A stretch of DNA of 64,000 nt from Falsochrobactrum shanghaiense. Lineage in GTDB: Bacteria > Pseudomonadota > Alphaproteobacteria > Rhizobiales > Rhizobiaceae. The DNA lies in the NCBI RefSeq assembly GCF_003149535.1, contig NZ_QGDB01000003.1:496001-560000 (forward strand), given 5' to 3'. The notes beneath the pieces are model-generated. The model did no database searches. It saw only the letters and a program-made list of their open reading frames with translations, and was not told the DNA's origin. Below, one piece after another: positions 39,333-50,819 of this stretch (position 1 is the first letter of the stretch; each line of letters begins with the position of its first letter). Position numbers and translations under genes: made by a program.

Positions 39333-40532
39333 ATGCAGGTTTTCGTCTTTACCAGCCACCCGGCGCGTCTTTTCGCCGCCAGCACGGCCCTGTCACTCGT
39401 TATGGGCTGCGCGGCGATGGCGGCAGATGCCAATGCCGTCGCCGAGCGCATCAAGTCGCTCTACGCAAAGCAGGGCGGCGTGTTGAGCTTCTCCAATGTA
39501 CAGGCCAGCGGCTCCGACATCGTCCTTGAAGGCACCACGATCAAGCTGCCGAGCATTTCCGGCAAGGAAACGAGTATCGGCGATGTGAGGCTTGAAAACG
39601 TTCAGGACACGGCGGAAGGCGGCTATGAGGTCGAAAGAGTAACCATCCCCGATATGGATTTTCCCGCACACGGAGCTGCGAAAAACGCTCAGGCCGCTTT
39701 CAAGGGCATGGTGATGGAGAATCTGATCATTCCGCCGGAGGCAGCAAGCAGCCCTCTCGACCAGATGGTTCTTTATGAGCGGATGACGGTCAACGAGATC
39801 ACATTTAGCACGCCCGGCACGCAAGGCGCGACGCTCAAGGATATGGAGGTCACGCTCGATACCTCCAACAAGACCGAAAAGATGGATTATACATGGTCGA
39901 TCGCCAATATCGACGCCACATTCGAGAAAGGCGGCAAGAACCCGCTGGCGCCGCTCAATATAAATAGCTTCAACGGATCGCTCAATTCAAGAGGCTCCTG
40001 GCTGCCGCAGTCCGGCGACATGATAATGGAGCAGTTTGAAATCAATGCGGAGGAACTGGGCAGGATCAATATTACCGGCACGATTGGCGGTTACGACCTT
40101 GCCTTCCTGAAAGCGGTTCAGGACACGCAAAAGGTTATGAGCGAAGCGGATGCGGACAGGGAAGCGGCAAAGCTTGCGGCTTTAAATCTTGCACAGCAAT
40201 TGAGCGTTCGGAATCTGACCATTCGTTTCGATGATAATTCCCTGACGCAAAAACTGCTTGAATATTATGCGAAGCAGCAGGGTTCCGACGCGCAAATGCT
40301 CGGCACGCAAATAAAAATGCTGGTGCCCTTGATGGCGACGCAACTCAAGAACCCGGAATTCGCCCAGCAACTGGCAGCGGCAGCGGACAAATATTTCTCC
40401 GACCCAAAATCCCTGACCCTCACCGCTTCACCGGATCAGCCGGTTAATTTCGCGTCCATCGCTGCGACGGCCTCACTGGACCCGACGAAACTCATCCAGC
40501 TTTTAAAAGTCAGCATTTCCGCCAATGATTAA
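39333..40532 (+). CDS. Exported protein of unknown function
   Basis: A 399-residue protein with a clear signal peptide (cleavage after AAMAADA, about residue 30) and otherwise soluble, rich in beta-like segments and a helical part with QKVMSEADADREAAKLAALN. I do not recognise a domain; homologues probably exist only in close relatives. The start at 39333 has AGGAG 7 bases upstream. It is divergent from parC and followed by a strong terminator. Confidence 0.85.
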   Translation: MQVFVFTSHPARLFAASTALSLVMGCAAMAADANAVAERIKSLYAKQGGVLSFSNVQASGSDIVLEGTTIKLPSISGKETSIGDVRLENVQDTAEGGYEVERVTIPDMDFPAHGAAKNAQAAFKGMVMENLIIPPEAASSPLDQMVLYERMTVNEITFSTPGTQGATLKDMEVTLDTSNKTEKMDYTWSIANIDATFEKGGKNPLAPLNINSFNGSLNSRGSWLPQSGDMIMEQFEINAEELGRINITGTIGGYDLAFLKAVQDTQKVMSEADADREAAKLAALNLAQQLSVRNLTIRFDDNSLTQKLLEYYAKQQGSDAQMLGTQIKMLVPLMATQLKNPEFAQQLAAAADKYFSDPKSLTLTASPDQPVNFASIAATASLDPTKLIQLLKVSISAND

Positions 40533-40554
40533 AAAACAGGCCATCATGACATGC

Positions 40555-40583
40555 AAAAACCCGGCGCAAGGCCGGGTTTTTCA
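40555..40583. terminator. Bidirectional terminator
   Basis: AAAACCCGGC-gcaa-GGCCGGGTTTTT lies between the exported-protein gene and convergent aspS. Confidence 0.92.
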
Positions 40584-40609
40584 TTTCTTTTCAGAAGCTG
40601 GCGGATTGG

Positions 40610-42397
40610 TCAGCTCTTTTGCACTGGCGCGAGGCGAACATTCAGATCGCGCAATTGCGCTGGCGTCACCTCGGAAGGTGCGCCCATCAGAAGATCAAGC
40701 GCCTGCTGGTTCATCGGGAAAAGCGAGATTTCGCGCAGGTTCTTGGCACCCACCAGCAGCATGATTACGCGGTCGACGCCCGCGGCCATGCCGCCATGCG
40801 GCGGCGCACCATACTGGAACGCACGATAAAGCCCGCCGAAGCGCTCTTCCACATCCTGCTGGCTCAGCCCGACCTTCTCGAATGCCTTGACCATGACTTC
40901 CGGCAACTGGTTACGGATCGAGCCGGAAGCGATTTCAAAGCCGTTGCAGACGAGATCATACTGGTAGGCCTTGATTGCCAGCGGGTCCATATTTTCCAGC
41001 GCGTCCATCCCGCCCTGCGGCATGGAGAACGGGTTATGCGCGAAGTCGAGCTTCTTGTTGTCCTCGTCCCATTCATAGAAGGGGAAGTCGATGATCCATG
41101 CCAGTTCGAAGCGGTCGCGGTCGACGAGATTGAGTTCCTCACCGGCACGGGTGCGCGCATCACCTGCAAACTTGTAGAATTTTGATGGCTGGCCTGCCAC
41201 GAAGAAGCAGGCATCGCCGTCTTCAAGACCCAATTGGGCAGCAATTGCAGCCGTGCGTTCCTCGCCAATATTCTTGGCAATGGGACCTGCGCCTTCGAGC
41301 TTGTCGCCTTCCTTGCGCCAGAAAATATAGCCAAGGCCCGGCTGGCCCTCGCTCTGCGCCCATGAATTCATGCGGTCGCAGAATGCGCGGCTGCCACCGG
41401 TCTTGGCCGGAATGGCCCAGACTTCGACCTTGGGGTCATTGGCAATCATATTGGCGAAGACCTTGAAGCCGGAGCCTGCAAAATGCCCGGTCACGGCCTG
41501 CATTTCGATGGGATTGCGCAGGTCGGGCTTGTCCGTGCCATAGGTGCGGATCGCATCGTCATAAGCGATACGACGGAATTTCTGCGTCACCGGCTTGCCT
41601 TCGGCGAATTCCTCAAAAATGCCGCGCATGACCGGTTCCATCGTTTCCCAGATTTCTTCCTGGGTCACGAAGCTCATTTCGAGGTCGAGCTGATAAAACT
41701 CGCCCGGCAGGCGGTCGGCACGCGGGTCTTCATCGCGGAAGCAGGGCGCGATCTGGAAATAGCGGTCGAAACCGGCAACCATCAGAAGCTGCTTATACTG
41801 CTGCGGCGCCTGCGGCAGCGCGTAGAACTTGCCGGGGTGAATACGGCTCGGCACGAGGAAGTCGCGCGCACCTTCCGGCGAGGAAGCCGTCAGAATGGGG
41901 GTCGAGAACTCGTTGAAGCCGATCTCGGTCATGCGGCGACGCATGGCCGCGATGATCTTCGTGCGGCTCATGATGTTCTTGTGCAGCGTTTCGCGGCGCA
42001 GATCGAGGAAGCGATATTTCAGGCGAATATCTTCCGGATAATCCGGCTCGCCAAAAACCGGCAGCGGCAATTCCTTGGCTGCGGCCAGCACTTCGATTTC
42101 CGTGGCGAAAATCTCGACATCGCCGGTCGGCAGATTTGGATTGACGGCATCGTCGGCGCGGGCCTTCACTTCGCCATCCACGCGGATGACCCATTCGCCG
42201 CGAACGGTTTCGGCAATCTTGAAAGCGGGCGAATCAGGATCGGCCACAATCTGGGTCAGGCCGTAATGGTCGCGCAGATCAATGAAAAGAATGCCGCCAT
42301 GGTCGCGGACGCGATGAACCCAGCCCGACAGACGAACATTGGACCCGACATCCGACTTGCGAAGGGCTGCGCAGGTATGGCTGCGATAACGGTGCAT
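40610..42397 (-). CDS. aspS: Aspartyl-tRNA synthetase
   Basis: A 595-residue class IIb synthetase. An OB-fold anticodon domain ([21 protein letters not shown]) is followed by the catalytic core with [19 protein letters not shown], the flipping-loop region [35 protein letters not shown], the bacterial insert and [13 protein letters not shown] (motif 3). The start at 42397 (MHRYRSHTC) matches the family; the frame further upstream is not part of it. It may also charge tRNA-Asn if AsnRS is absent, which this window cannot show. Confidence 0.97.
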   Translation of the reverse strand: MHRYRSHTCAALRKSDVGSNVRLSGWVHRVRDHGGILFIDLRDHYGLTQIVADPDSPAFKIAETVRGEWVIRVDGEVKARADDAVNPNLPTGDVEIFATEIEVLAAAKELPLPVFGEPDYPEDIRLKYRFLDLRRETLHKNIMSRTKIIAAMRRRMTEIGFNEFSTPILTASSPEGARDFLVPSRIHPGKFYALPQAPQQYKQLLMVAGFDRYFQIAPCFRDEDPRADRLPGEFYQLDLEMSFVTQEEIWETMEPVMRGIFEEFAEGKPVTQKFRRIAYDDAIRTYGTDKPDLRNPIEMQAVTGHFAGSGFKVFANMIANDPKVEVWAIPAKTGGSRAFCDRMNSWAQSEGQPGLGYIFWRKEGDKLEGAGPIAKNIGEERTAAIAAQLGLEDGDACFFVAGQPSKFYKFAGDARTRAGEELNLVDRDRFELAWIIDFPFYEWDEDNKKLDFAHNPFSMPQGGMDALENMDPLAIKAYQYDLVCNGFEIASGSIRNQLPEVMVKAFEKVGLSQQDVEERFGGLYRAFQYGAPPHGGMAAGVDRVIMLLVGAKNLREISLFPMNQQALDLLMGAPSEVTPAQLRDLNVRLAPVQKS

Positions 42398-42625
42398 GAT
42401 TTCTGCCTTTTGGAACTCTATAGATATTGCGCAGCCGACATGCTGCAAATTCGGGCGGAAAAGCGCATTTTGGCCCGCTTTTGTCAAGCCTGCACGACCC
42501 CGATAAGGGATTTGTTAGACCAGCTTGACAGAAGATGTCGACAAGAAACACAATTTAGGCACTGTTATAAGAATATTTGCTGATTGCCCCGCGACAAGCA
42601 GCAAAGCTTTGTCTAAAGGGAAACC

Positions 42626-43783
42626 ATGCAATTGATTACCACGACGCAGGCTCTTGAAGAAGCCGTAGAAGCCCTCGCCCAGTCCGATTTCGTGACCGTC
42701 GATACCGAATTCATTCGGGAAACGACCTTCTGGCCGGAATTGTGCCTCATCCAGATGGCGTCGCCTGACCATACGGCACTGGTGGATGCGCTTGCGCCCG
42801 GTCTCGACCTCGCGCCGTTTTTCCGGCTCATGGCCGATAAGAAAGTCGTCAAGGTTTTCCATGCCGCCCGGCAGGACATCGAAATCGTCTTCCATCTGGG
42901 CGATCTCATCCCCGCGCCCATCTTCGATACGCAGGTCGCCGCCATGGTCTGCGGGTTTGGCGATGCGATCTCCTATGATCAGCTCGTCCAGAAGGTCACG
43001 GGCAAGCATATCGACAAATCATCACGCTTCACCGACTGGCGCAGACGCCCGCTTTCGGAAAAGCAGCTCGATTATGCACTGGCCGATGTCACCTATCTGC
43101 GCGATGTATATCTCCATCTCAAGGAACAGCTTGAGAAAGAGGGGCGCAGCGAATGGGTCAACGAGGAAATGGCCGTACTCAGCGCGCGCGAAACTTATGA
43201 CCTGCATCCTGACGATGCGTGGAAGCGGGTGAAGACACGCATGCGCAAGCCGATCGAACTTGCCATCGTACAGGCCGTCGCCGCCTGGCGTGAACGCGAG
43301 GCGCGCGAACGCAATGTTCCGCGCGGGCGCATCATCAAGGATGATACGATTGGTGAAATTGCCCAGCAACAGCCGCGCGATGCGGAAGCGCTGGGGCGTC
43401 TGCGCTCCATTCCCAAGGGCTGGGAACGATCATCGCAGGCCGCCGGTCTGCTTGGCGCGGTTCAGTCAGCACTGGCCATCCCCAAGGAAGAATTGCCGCG
43501 CCTGCCCAAGCCCGTGCAAATGCCCGAAGGCAATGGTGCCGCCACTGATATTCTCAAGGTCCTGCTCAAGCTGGTGACGGAAGAACATGGTGTCGCGGCA
43601 AAAGTCGTCGCCACTTCCGACGACATCGAGAAAATCGCAGCAGAAGGCGAAAAGGCGAATGTCCCCGCGCTGCAAGGCTGGCGTCGTGAACTTTTTGGCC
43701 AGAAAGCCCTCGATCTCATCGAAGGCAGGATCGGCATCAGGTTCGAGAATCGCCGTATTCAGGCGGTTTCGTTAGGGGAGTAA
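42626..43783 (+). CDS. rnd: Ribonuclease D
   Basis: A 385-residue 3'-5' exoribonuclease for tRNA 3' ends. The DEDD nuclease motifs are VDTEFIRE, FHAARQDIEI and the YALADVTYL block. An HRDC domain follows (about 210-290, with MRKPIELAIVQAVAAWREREARERNVPRGRIIKDDTI split over two helices). It is divergent from aspS, as in many relatives. Confidence 0.96.
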   Translation: MQLITTTQALEEAVEALAQSDFVTVDTEFIRETTFWPELCLIQMASPDHTALVDALAPGLDLAPFFRLMADKKVVKVFHAARQDIEIVFHLGDLIPAPIFDTQVAAMVCGFGDAISYDQLVQKVTGKHIDKSSRFTDWRRRPLSEKQLDYALADVTYLRDVYLHLKEQLEKEGRSEWVNEEMAVLSARETYDLHPDDAWKRVKTRMRKPIELAIVQAVAAWREREARERNVPRGRIIKDDTIGEIAQQQPRDAEALGRLRSIPKGWERSSQAAGLLGAVQSALAIPKEELPRLPKPVQMPEGNGAATDILKVLLKLVTEEHGVAAKVVATSDDIEKIAAEGEKANVPALQGWRRELFGQKALDLIEGRIGIRFENRRIQAVSLGE

Positions 43784-43817
43784 GGGAGTAATAAGGGGCG
43801 GATTATCTCTTGACGGG

Positions 43818-43838
43818 GCTGCCGCAACAGCTTTTTTC
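43818..43838 (+). terminator. Possible weak terminator of rnd
   Basis: GCTG-ccgcaa-CAGC is followed by TTTTTTC, 35 bases after the rnd stop. The stem is short. Confidence 0.45.
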
Positions 43839-43851
43839 TTCTTCTTTTCCC

Positions 43852-45390
43852 CTACTCACTCATTCCCTCGATTGCCGCATCTCCGACGGCGAAATAAAGA
43901 TTCTTGTCTGTCATCTTCGCCAGCAGTTGCAAGCGTCCTTCCGGACGATCCGAAACCAGATCGGCCAGATCGCCAGGGATGACGAGCGCGATGCCATTTT
44001 CTTCCACCCGCCAGAACAGGCGCGGGATTACGCCCGGCATCGACGCCGAGAGCAGATAGATCACGCGTAAAAGCGCGCCGAGCAGCCGCGCGCGTTCACG
44101 CAGGCGCGGAGTGGAAAGCTGCACGATCTCCGGTGCGATCTCGTCATCGACCAGCCCTTCATGCCGGTAAAAATTAGCCAGCGCCATGAACGAGCGCCCC
44201 GGGTGATCGATACCACCGAAAGAGCCGTGAGCGATGATATTCAACGCTTGCAGGCCGCGATAATCGGGATGGGCGCGCCAGCTAATATCGGCCACAAGGC
44301 AGGCCGCCTGCCGATAACGTCCCTCATCTTCCGTTTCGTCAAAGCCCAGAACCGGCAGTGAAAGCGTCGTCCAGGCCGCCAGTTCGCGCGCATGGCGGGG
44401 CGAGCGCGAGCGCAATATGGCAAGCTCTTCTGCGGAAGCCAGCAGAGGATCGAGTTTCTGTTCGTTCTTGGGCAGCAGCGAATAAAGATAGCCCTCACGC
44501 ACGCCGAGCGCCGAAAACACGATCCGCGACGGCTTCATGCGACGAATGGCTTCCAGCAGCACCGTTGCGCCATAAGCGAGCAATTGGCGACGATTTTTCG
44601 AAACAGCCTCGATGCCGGGCATGGTATCGATATTGCCCTTCGCAACGCGCTTGAGAAAATCCTGCACCTTCACCGGATCCATTTCATAGCCATGCATGAC
44701 ATGAAGCGGATAATTGCTTGCCGTCATATGCAGCTTGGCAAGATTTCGCCAGGTGCCGCCCACGGCATAGAAGATTTCGCCCTGATGCTTTTCAAGCAAT
44801 GTGGCGCGATCAAGTTCGGTGCGGGCAATTTTCGCGGCTTCGGCAAGGTCCTCATTGGCCATGTCCTGCAAACGCAGACCGCCCAGCGGCAGCGTGATGC
44901 CTTCGCCGATTTCATGATCATGCACCGCCACCAGTTCGAGACTGCCGCCGCCCAGATCGGCAGCGATCCCTCGCGGTTTGTAAAAACCCGAAATGATTCC
45001 AAGCGCCGAATAATGCGCTTCTTCCTTGCCGGACAGCACCTCGATATGCCGCCCAAGGATGGCTTCGGCCTGTGCGATAAAGTCAGGGCCGTTTTTGGCC
45101 TCGCGCGCCGCAGCCGTCGCCAGCGCATGAATGGAAATCGCGCCCGCCTGCTCGGCCAGTACACGAAAGCGCTTGAGCGCGCGCAATGCCGCCTCGACGG
45201 ATTTCTCGTTCAGCTTGCCGGTCCTGACCAAACCTTTGCCAAGACCGCACAAAAGCTTCTCGTTAAACAGCACCGTCGGAGAACGCACGATGCCTTCATA
45301 AACGACGACGCGGATCGAGTTGGAACCAATATCGATAACCGCGACGGGTTTGAGGCCTTTGAGGCGGCCCTGTGCTATCGCTGGACTCAT
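43852..45390 (-). CDS. ppx: Exopolyphosphatase
   Basis: A 512-residue Ppx/GppA enzyme that removes phosphate from polyphosphate ends. The actin-like ATPase fold shows [32 protein letters not shown], the catalytic [13 protein letters not shown] and the helical C-terminal part. Its start overlaps the end of ppk by 4 bases (ATGA), so synthesis and breakdown enzymes of polyphosphate are made from one message. Confidence 0.95.
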   Translation of the reverse strand: MSPAIAQGRLKGLKPVAVIDIGSNSIRVVVYEGIVRSPTVLFNEKLLCGLGKGLVRTGKLNEKSVEAALRALKRFRVLAEQAGAISIHALATAAAREAKNGPDFIAQAEAILGRHIEVLSGKEEAHYSALGIISGFYKPRGIAADLGGGSLELVAVHDHEIGEGITLPLGGLRLQDMANEDLAEAAKIARTELDRATLLEKHQGEIFYAVGGTWRNLAKLHMTASNYPLHVMHGYEMDPVKVQDFLKRVAKGNIDTMPGIEAVSKNRRQLLAYGATVLLEAIRRMKPSRIVFSALGVREGYLYSLLPKNEQKLDPLLASAEELAILRSRSPRHARELAAWTTLSLPVLGFDETEDEGRYRQAACLVADISWRAHPDYRGLQALNIIAHGSFGGIDHPGRSFMALANFYRHEGLVDDEIAPEIVQLSTPRLRERARLLGALLRVIYLLSASMPGVIPRLFWRVEENGIALVIPGDLADLVSDRPEGRLQLLAKMTDKNLYFAVGDAAIEGMSE

Positions 45391-47669
45391 GAAGTCGTGT
45401 TTCTTTCCGCCTGCACACGTTTGCGATGCGCGATCAAGCGGGGGGCAGATGACTTCAGCGATTTTCCGCGGCCAGACAGGCTGGGATTTGTCATGAAATA
45501 TTCCTGCGCGTTAAAAGCTTCCTCTCCAGGTTCTTTTTCTATCCGGCGAGAGGTGCCGTCCGCAAGTAGCTGATAGCTTTGTTGGTTATCAATTATATTG
45601 GCAAACATGATTTGCGACAGGATTTGCTGGTGCACCGTGGCATTGGTGATGGGCACCAGAGTCTCAACGCGACGGTCGAGATTGCGCGGCATCATATCGG
45701 CGGAAGCGATATAGATAATGGCCTTGTCGGACGGCAGATCATCCCCGTTTCCAAAGCAGAAAATACGGCTATGCTCCAGAAAACGCCCGACAATCGACTT
45801 TGCGCGGATATTGTCCGACAGGCCGGAAACACCGGGCCGCAGGCAGCAAATACCGCGCACGACAAGATCGATCTGAACCCCCGCCTGGCTTGCCGTATAG
45901 AGCATATCAATAATCTGTGGATCGACGAGTGAATTCATCTTCATCCAGATCGCCGCAGGCCGCCCGGCTTTCGCATGGGCGATTTCGTCCTCGATATGCT
46001 TGAGGATTCGCGCACGCAAAGTCAGCGGCGAAATGGCGATCTTCATTTCCTCATCCGGTTGCGCATAGCCGGTAATGAAATTGAAGATATGCGCCACGTC
46101 ATGGGCGATTTCCGGATCGGACGTGAAGAATGACAGGTCGGTATAGATACGCGCGGTGATCGGATGATAATTGCCGGTGCCAAGATGCACGTAAGAGCGC
46201 AGCTTCTGATCCTCGCGGCGCACGACCAGCGACATTTTTGCGTGCGTTTTCAATTCGATAAAGCCGAAAACCACCTGCACACCCGCCCGTTCCAGATCGC
46301 GCGCCCAGCGAATATTCGCCTCTTCATCGAAGCGTGCCTTGAGTTCCACTAGCGCCGTCACCGACTTGCCCGCCTCTGCGGCATCGACCAGAGCACGCAC
46401 GATGGGGCTGTCATTGGAGGTGCGATAAAGCGTCTGCTTGATCGCCAGCACATCCGGGTCGGCCGCCGCCTGACGCAGGAACTGCACGACGACATCGAAG
46501 GATTCGTAAGGATGATGGACGACAATGTCCTTTTCGCGAATCGCCGCAAAGCAATCACCGCCATGCTCGCGGATACGTTCGGGAAAACGCGGATTATAGG
46601 CCACGAATTTCAGATCGTCGCGCGGGATGGAAACGATCTCGGAGATCATGCTGAGCGCCAGCAGACCTTCAAGAACGCTGATGCGGTTCTCTGAGACCCC
46701 CAGTTCGGTTGCGACGAAAACCCGCAATGCTTCCGGAATCTCCGCATCGAATTCAATGCGGATCACCTGCCCGCGACGGCGGCGCTTGAGCGCGGTTTCG
46801 AAAAGGCGGACCAGATCCTCCGCCTCTTCCTCGACTTCAATATCGCTATCGCGAATGATGCGGAATGTACCCGCCCCGCGCACCTCGTAACCGGGAAACA
46901 GCCTGCCGATGAACAGGCTCACCACGTCCTCGACACGGATGAAACGGAAGGCATTCTGCTGTTCTGACGGAAGCTGGATAAAGCGCCTGAGCGCCACCGG
47001 AATACGCAGCAAGGCCGTCATCGGATGACTATCCAGACGGCGCGCCAGTTGCAGCGCAATGGAGAATCCCAGATTGGGAATGAAGGGGAAAGGATGGGCC
47101 GGATCGATGGACAGCGGCGTCAGAACCGGAAAAATCGTCTCAAGGAAATGATCTTCCAGCCAATTCTTCTCCTGTTTCGACAGGGCTGAAGGGCGGACTA
47201 TCTCAATATTTTCCTTGATGAGTTCGTCGCGAAGCGCGCGCAGACATTTCTGCTGTTCTTCTTGCAGGCGGCCGACTTCATCCAGCACGAAATCAAGCTG
47301 TTCTTCGGGCGTATGCCCATCGGCGCTGCGCAAGGCCACCCCTGCGCGCACCTGCGCGGCAAGGCCCGCGATTCGGACCATGAAGAATTCGTCAAGGTTT
47401 CCGGCAGAGATCGACAGGAAGCGCAGACGCTCAAGCAATGGCTGACGCGCATTACCCGCCTCTTCGAGAACGCGGCGGTTGAACTGAAGCCAGGAAAACT
47501 CGCGGTTAACAAAACGATCCGGGCTCTGCATCAGCGCAGCGGATTCTTCATCGCTCAACACATTGTGTTCGATAATGGCCTCGCCCGGATTTTGCATCGC
47601 GGAATGATCCTTGTCCGTATCGGCGGTGATGTTTTCGCTCTGAGCTGCCATAATGCTGTTTTCGTTCAT
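45387..47669 (-). CDS. ppk: Polyphosphate kinase 1
   Basis: A 760-residue enzyme that builds polyphosphate from ATP. Motifs are [16 protein letters not shown] at the N-terminal domain, [27 protein letters not shown], the phosphorylated-His region in [14 protein letters not shown] and [18 protein letters not shown]. The start at 47669 has AGGA upstream; the longer frame to 47747 has no such site. It is coupled to ppx. Confidence 0.96.
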   Translation of the reverse strand: MNENSIMAAQSENITADTDKDHSAMQNPGEAIIEHNVLSDEESAALMQSPDRFVNREFSWLQFNRRVLEEAGNARQPLLERLRFLSISAGNLDEFFMVRIAGLAAQVRAGVALRSADGHTPEEQLDFVLDEVGRLQEEQQKCLRALRDELIKENIEIVRPSALSKQEKNWLEDHFLETIFPVLTPLSIDPAHPFPFIPNLGFSIALQLARRLDSHPMTALLRIPVALRRFIQLPSEQQNAFRFIRVEDVVSLFIGRLFPGYEVRGAGTFRIIRDSDIEVEEEAEDLVRLFETALKRRRRGQVIRIEFDAEIPEALRVFVATELGVSENRISVLEGLLALSMISEIVSIPRDDLKFVAYNPRFPERIREHGGDCFAAIREKDIVVHHPYESFDVVVQFLRQAAADPDVLAIKQTLYRTSNDSPIVRALVDAAEAGKSVTALVELKARFDEEANIRWARDLERAGVQVVFGFIELKTHAKMSLVVRREDQKLRSYVHLGTGNYHPITARIYTDLSFFTSDPEIAHDVAHIFNFITGYAQPDEEMKIAISPLTLRARILKHIEDEIAHAKAGRPAAIWMKMNSLVDPQIIDMLYTASQAGVQIDLVVRGICCLRPGVSGLSDNIRAKSIVGRFLEHSRIFCFGNGDDLPSDKAIIYIASADMMPRNLDRRVETLVPITNATVHQQILSQIMFANIIDNQQSYQLLADGTSRRIEKEPGEEAFNAQEYFMTNPSLSGRGKSLKSSAPRLIAHRKRVQAERNTTS

Positions 47670-47855
47670 TTTTCCTGTCCCGGCTCCTGCCGGCCCACTC
47701 CGGCGCGAGGGTAACACTATGGCTGTCATATGACAGTTTGATAGCAAAGCGCTTGAAATACCCCCAGAATTGTTGAAAACGCTTCCAGAAACAAGTCATT
47801 CGCGCTACACCCTCGCAAAACAGAATGTCGCGATCCACAGGTAACGGAGCCTATC

Positions 47856-48110
47856 ATGTCCGATCATATTATCCCACATTTTCAAAATAACGCCGGCCAT
47901 AACGCCATCGAAATTGGCGTGAAGGAATTCAAGTGCGTTGGCGCTACTCCGCCATTCGACCATCCGCATGTCTATCTCGATATGGGCGATGAAAGCGAAA
48001 TCGTCTGCCCTTACTGCTCCACGCTTTATCGCTTCAATCCGCAATTGCAGGCCGATGAGACCACTCCGGCTGACTGCATTTACAAAGCACCAGCCGAAAA
48101 AGCCGCCTGA
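47856..48110 (+). CDS. Zinc-finger protein of the NDUFS6/zf-CHCC type
   Basis: An 84-residue protein with the zinc motif C27, H36, C51 and C54 (FKCVGA... FDHPHVYLDM... VCPYCSTLY). This is the domain of the mitochondrial complex I subunit NDUFS6, and alphaproteobacterial versions are accessory complex I subunits. CGGAG precedes the ATG. An NDUFS4-like gene lies at 61636 and nuoAB at the left edge of the window. Confidence 0.9.
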   Translation: MSDHIIPHFQNNAGHNAIEIGVKEFKCVGATPPFDHPHVYLDMGDESEIVCPYCSTLYRFNPQLQADETTPADCIYKAPAEKAA

Positions 48111-48142
48111 TCACACACAGCGCCACCGAGGCCGTCGAACAT

Positions 48143-49357
48143 ATGAGCAAGGGCAATAAAGGGCGCATTCTAATTGCCGGGGCCGGTGTTGCAGGATTAA
48201 GCGCCGCGCTGGAACTTGCGCAACGCGGCTGGCAGGTGCAGCTTTTCGAGAAAGCTCTCACTCTTTCGGAAGTGGGAGCCGGTCTGCAACTGGCCCCCAA
48301 TGCAACACGCCATCTGCAACGCCTCGGGGTCATCGAAAAGCTTGACCTTTCCGCTGTAACACCGCAAGCGCTGTTTCTTGTCGATGGCCGCACTGCCCGC
48401 CCCCTGCTTCCCATGGCGCTTGGGGACAAGGCGCTTGAACGTTGGGCGTATCCCTATCTTGTTTGCCACAGGGCCGATCTTCAAGCGGCCCTGCTTTCGG
48501 CCTGTGCCGAAAATCCCGCAATCCAGCTCAATCTTGATGCGGAAATCCTGCGGCATGACCTCGTCGACGACCAGATCGAGGCCGAGGTAAGACGCGGCGG
48601 CAGGACCGAAGCGGTCAAAGGCGATTATCTTTTGGGATGCGATGGCGTTTGGTCCGTCGAGCGCAGGCGCGCAGGGCATGGCGATGCGCGTTTCAGCGGC
48701 TATATTGCCTGGCGCACCACAATTGCCGCAAGCGCCCTGCCCCCGTCTTTTACCAATGCGCTGCCACAGAAAAAGGCCGTTTCCGCATGGCTGGGCAAGC
48801 AGGCCCATTTCATTGCCTATCCGGTCAAGGGTGGAGACTATTTTAATTTCGTCGCCATTACCGCAGGCCGGAATCCGGGTCAGGTCTGGTCGAAGACAGG
48901 CCAGCGCGAGCAATTGCAGGCAATCTACCGTGACTGGGGCCTGCCGGTTCGCGACGTGATTCTCGCAGCACCCGAATGGACTTACTGGCCGCTGTTTGAA
49001 ATGGCCGATACGCATTTTGTCTGCAAGGATCGCACTATTCTGCTCGGCGATGCAGCGCATGCCGTGACACCCTTTGCAGCACAGGGAGCGGCGATGGCAA
49101 TCGAAGACGCAGCTGCACTGGCTCACGCGCTGGATGCCTGGGATCGAGAAGCCGCATTGGCGCGCTTCGATGCCGTGCGCAAGGCGCGGCTTGCGGCGGT
49201 TGCCAGGCGCGGCCAGCTTAATCGCTTTGCCTATCATGCGACGGGCATCTTCGCACTTGGCCGCAACATGCTGTTTGCCACACGCAATGTCGACAGCTTT
49301 ATGAAAGATCTCGACTGGCTTTATGGTTATGATGCCATAGCGGCGCTGAACGGTTGA
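48143..49357 (+). CDS. FAD-dependent aromatic monooxygenase
   Basis: A 404-residue flavoprotein of the PHBH/UbiH fold. The FAD-binding Rossmann motif is IAGAGVAGLSAALELA at residues 10-25; the middle segment LLGCDGVWSVERR is the DG motif; GDAAHAVTPFAAQGAAMAIED is the second FAD site. It resembles salicylate or 3-hydroxybenzoate hydroxylases and quinone-ring hydroxylases. The substrate is open. It follows the zinc-finger gene by 32 bases and may share its message. Confidence 0.87.
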   Translation: MSKGNKGRILIAGAGVAGLSAALELAQRGWQVQLFEKALTLSEVGAGLQLAPNATRHLQRLGVIEKLDLSAVTPQALFLVDGRTARPLLPMALGDKALERWAYPYLVCHRADLQAALLSACAENPAIQLNLDAEILRHDLVDDQIEAEVRRGGRTEAVKGDYLLGCDGVWSVERRRAGHGDARFSGYIAWRTTIAASALPPSFTNALPQKKAVSAWLGKQAHFIAYPVKGGDYFNFVAITAGRNPGQVWSKTGQREQLQAIYRDWGLPVRDVILAAPEWTYWPLFEMADTHFVCKDRTILLGDAAHAVTPFAAQGAAMAIEDAAALAHALDAWDREAALARFDAVRKARLAAVARRGQLNRFAYHATGIFALGRNMLFATRNVDSFMKDLDWLYGYDAIAALNG

Positions 49358-49435
49358 CGGCAGCGATCCAAAGACAAATCGCAAGACTGGTGGCGATGTT
49401 GCCTCTCCCTATGCCCAGTCACAAGGGTGCGCAAA

Positions 49436-49810
49436 ATGAAAATCAGCTTTGAGCAGACCTGCCCGATCCTGCGTATATTCGATATAGACAAGGCAAGGGA
49501 GTTTTATCTCGATTTCCTCGGCTTCACGCTCGATTGGGAGCATCGCTTCGCGCCACATATGCCGCTTTATATGCAGGTTTCACGCGACGGGCTGATCCTT
49601 CATCTTAGCGAACATCATGGCGATGGCAGTCCCGGAGCGAATGTTTTTGTGAGGATGCAGGGCGTCGAAGCGCTGCATCAGGAAATCAACAGCCGCGGCT
49701 ATCGCTTCATGCGGCCCGGCATCGAAGATGAACCCTGGGGCCGGGTGATGCGGGTCATCGACCCGTTCGGCAATCGCATCCAGTTTTGCGAAGGTCCGCA
49801 GGACGATTAG
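49436..49810 (+). CDS. Glyoxalase/bleomycin-resistance-fold (VOC) protein
   Basis: A 124-residue single-domain protein with the paired beta-alpha-beta-beta-beta VOC fold: CPILRIFDIDKAREFYLDFLGF in the first half and GRVMRVIDPFGNRIQFCE at the end, where the Glu is a usual metal ligand. LILHLSEHHGDGSPGA gives the likely His ligand. It could be a lyase, a dioxygenase relative or a drug-binding protein. AAGGG lies 8 bases before the ATG at 49436; a GTG at 49427 is a poorer start. Confidence 0.85.
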   Translation: MKISFEQTCPILRIFDIDKAREFYLDFLGFTLDWEHRFAPHMPLYMQVSRDGLILHLSEHHGDGSPGANVFVRMQGVEALHQEINSRGYRFMRPGIEDEPWGRVMRVIDPFGNRIQFCEGPQDD

Positions 49811-49850
49811 AGCATGTATCCCAAAAGGGGTACCGGTTTAGGATGCGCTC
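49808..49850. repeat. Short Bru-RS-related element at a stop codon
   Basis: TAGAGCATGTATCCCAAAAG through GGTACCGG to TTAGGATGCGCTC is a short palindromic derivative of the right module. Its first triplet TAG is the stop codon of the VOC gene. Confidence 0.7.
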
Positions 49851-49856
49851 CAAATC

Positions 49857-49890
49857 AAAACACCCGCCTGTTTATCTGGCGGGTGTTTTA
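49857..49890. terminator. Bidirectional terminator
   Basis: AAAACACCCGCC-tgtttatct-GGCGGGTGTTTT lies between the VOC gene and the convergent end of the aap operon. Confidence 0.92.
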
Positions 49891-49915
49891 AACGAGGCCT
49901 AGTCTTCCAGACCGG

Positions 49916-50728
49916 TCAATGCAGAATCTGGCTCAGGAACAGTTTCGTGCGTTCATGCTGCGGGTTGTCGAAGAATTCGTTGGGCGAATTCTGTTCTACA
50001 ATCTGCCCCTGATCCATGAAGATCACCCGGTTGGCAACCTGCCGCGCGAAGCCCATTTCGTGCGTCACGCAGATCATGGTCATGCCTTCAGAAGCCAGGC
50101 CCACCATCGTATCCAGCACTTCCTTGACCATTTCAGGATCAAGCGCCGAGGTCGGCTCATCGAACAGCATGATCTTCGGGTTCATGCAAAGCGCACGCGC
50201 GATCGCCACGCGCTGCTGCTGACCACCCGAGAGCTGGCCGGGATATTTGTTCGCCTGTTCCGGAATTTTGACGCGTTCCAGATAATGCATGGCGACTTCT
50301 TCCGCCTTTTTCTTGGGCATCTTGCGCACCCAGATCGGAGCCAGCGTGCAGTTTTCCAGAATGGTGAGATGCGGAAAGAGGTTGAAGTGCTGAAACACCA
50401 TTCCGACTTCGCGGCGCACTTCGTCAATCTTTTTAAGGTCGTTGGTCAGCTCGACGCCCTCAACAACGATTTTGCCCTTCTGGTGCTCTTCAAGGCGGTT
50501 GATGCAGCGGATCATGGTCGATTTGCCCGAACCGGAGGGACCGGCAACCACGATACGCTCGCCGCGCATGACCTTGAGATTAATGTCGCGCAGCACATGA
50601 AACTCGCCGTACCATTTGTGCATATTGGTGATCTCGATCGACACGTCGGTCTTCGAGATTTCCATTTTGGACCGATCCAGATCGATGCCAGATTGCTGGG
50701 CGGTGCTTGCTTGTGCACTCATTGCCAT
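49916..50728 (-). CDS. aapP: General L-amino acid ABC transporter, ATP-binding subunit
   Basis: A 270-residue ATPase that powers amino acid import. Walker A is GPSGSGKST (63-71), the signature is [15 protein letters not shown], and Walker B is [14 protein letters not shown]. It is the last gene of aapJ-Q-M-P, 91 bases after aapM, and ends before a strong terminator. Confidence 0.96.
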   Translation of the reverse strand: MAMSAQASTAQQSGIDLDRSKMEISKTDVSIEITNMHKWYGEFHVLRDINLKVMRGERIVVAGPSGSGKSTMIRCINRLEEHQKGKIVVEGVELTNDLKKIDEVRREVGMVFQHFNLFPHLTILENCTLAPIWVRKMPKKKAEEVAMHYLERVKIPEQANKYPGQLSGGQQQRVAIARALCMNPKIMLFDEPTSALDPEMVKEVLDTMVGLASEGMTMICVTHEMGFARQVANRVIFMDQGQIVEQNSPNEFFDNPQHERTKLFLSQILH

Positions 50729-50819
50729 TATTCCTTATTCTGGAGCGGCTAATCCACTCTATCAGTTCTGTTTAGCACTTCCTGACACAAAGCCGGTTCC
50801 GGCTTTGACGGAAATGCCT

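Noticed and set aside
41483-42583. 366-codon plus-strand frame
   Set aside because: It is antisense to aspS; long because of high GC codon bias.
44392-45573. 393-codon plus-strand frame
   Set aside because: It is antisense to ppx and crosses into ppk; no features of a real protein.
48197-49384. 395-codon minus-strand frame
   Set aside because: It is antisense to the FAD monooxygenase gene, which has intact cofactor motifs.
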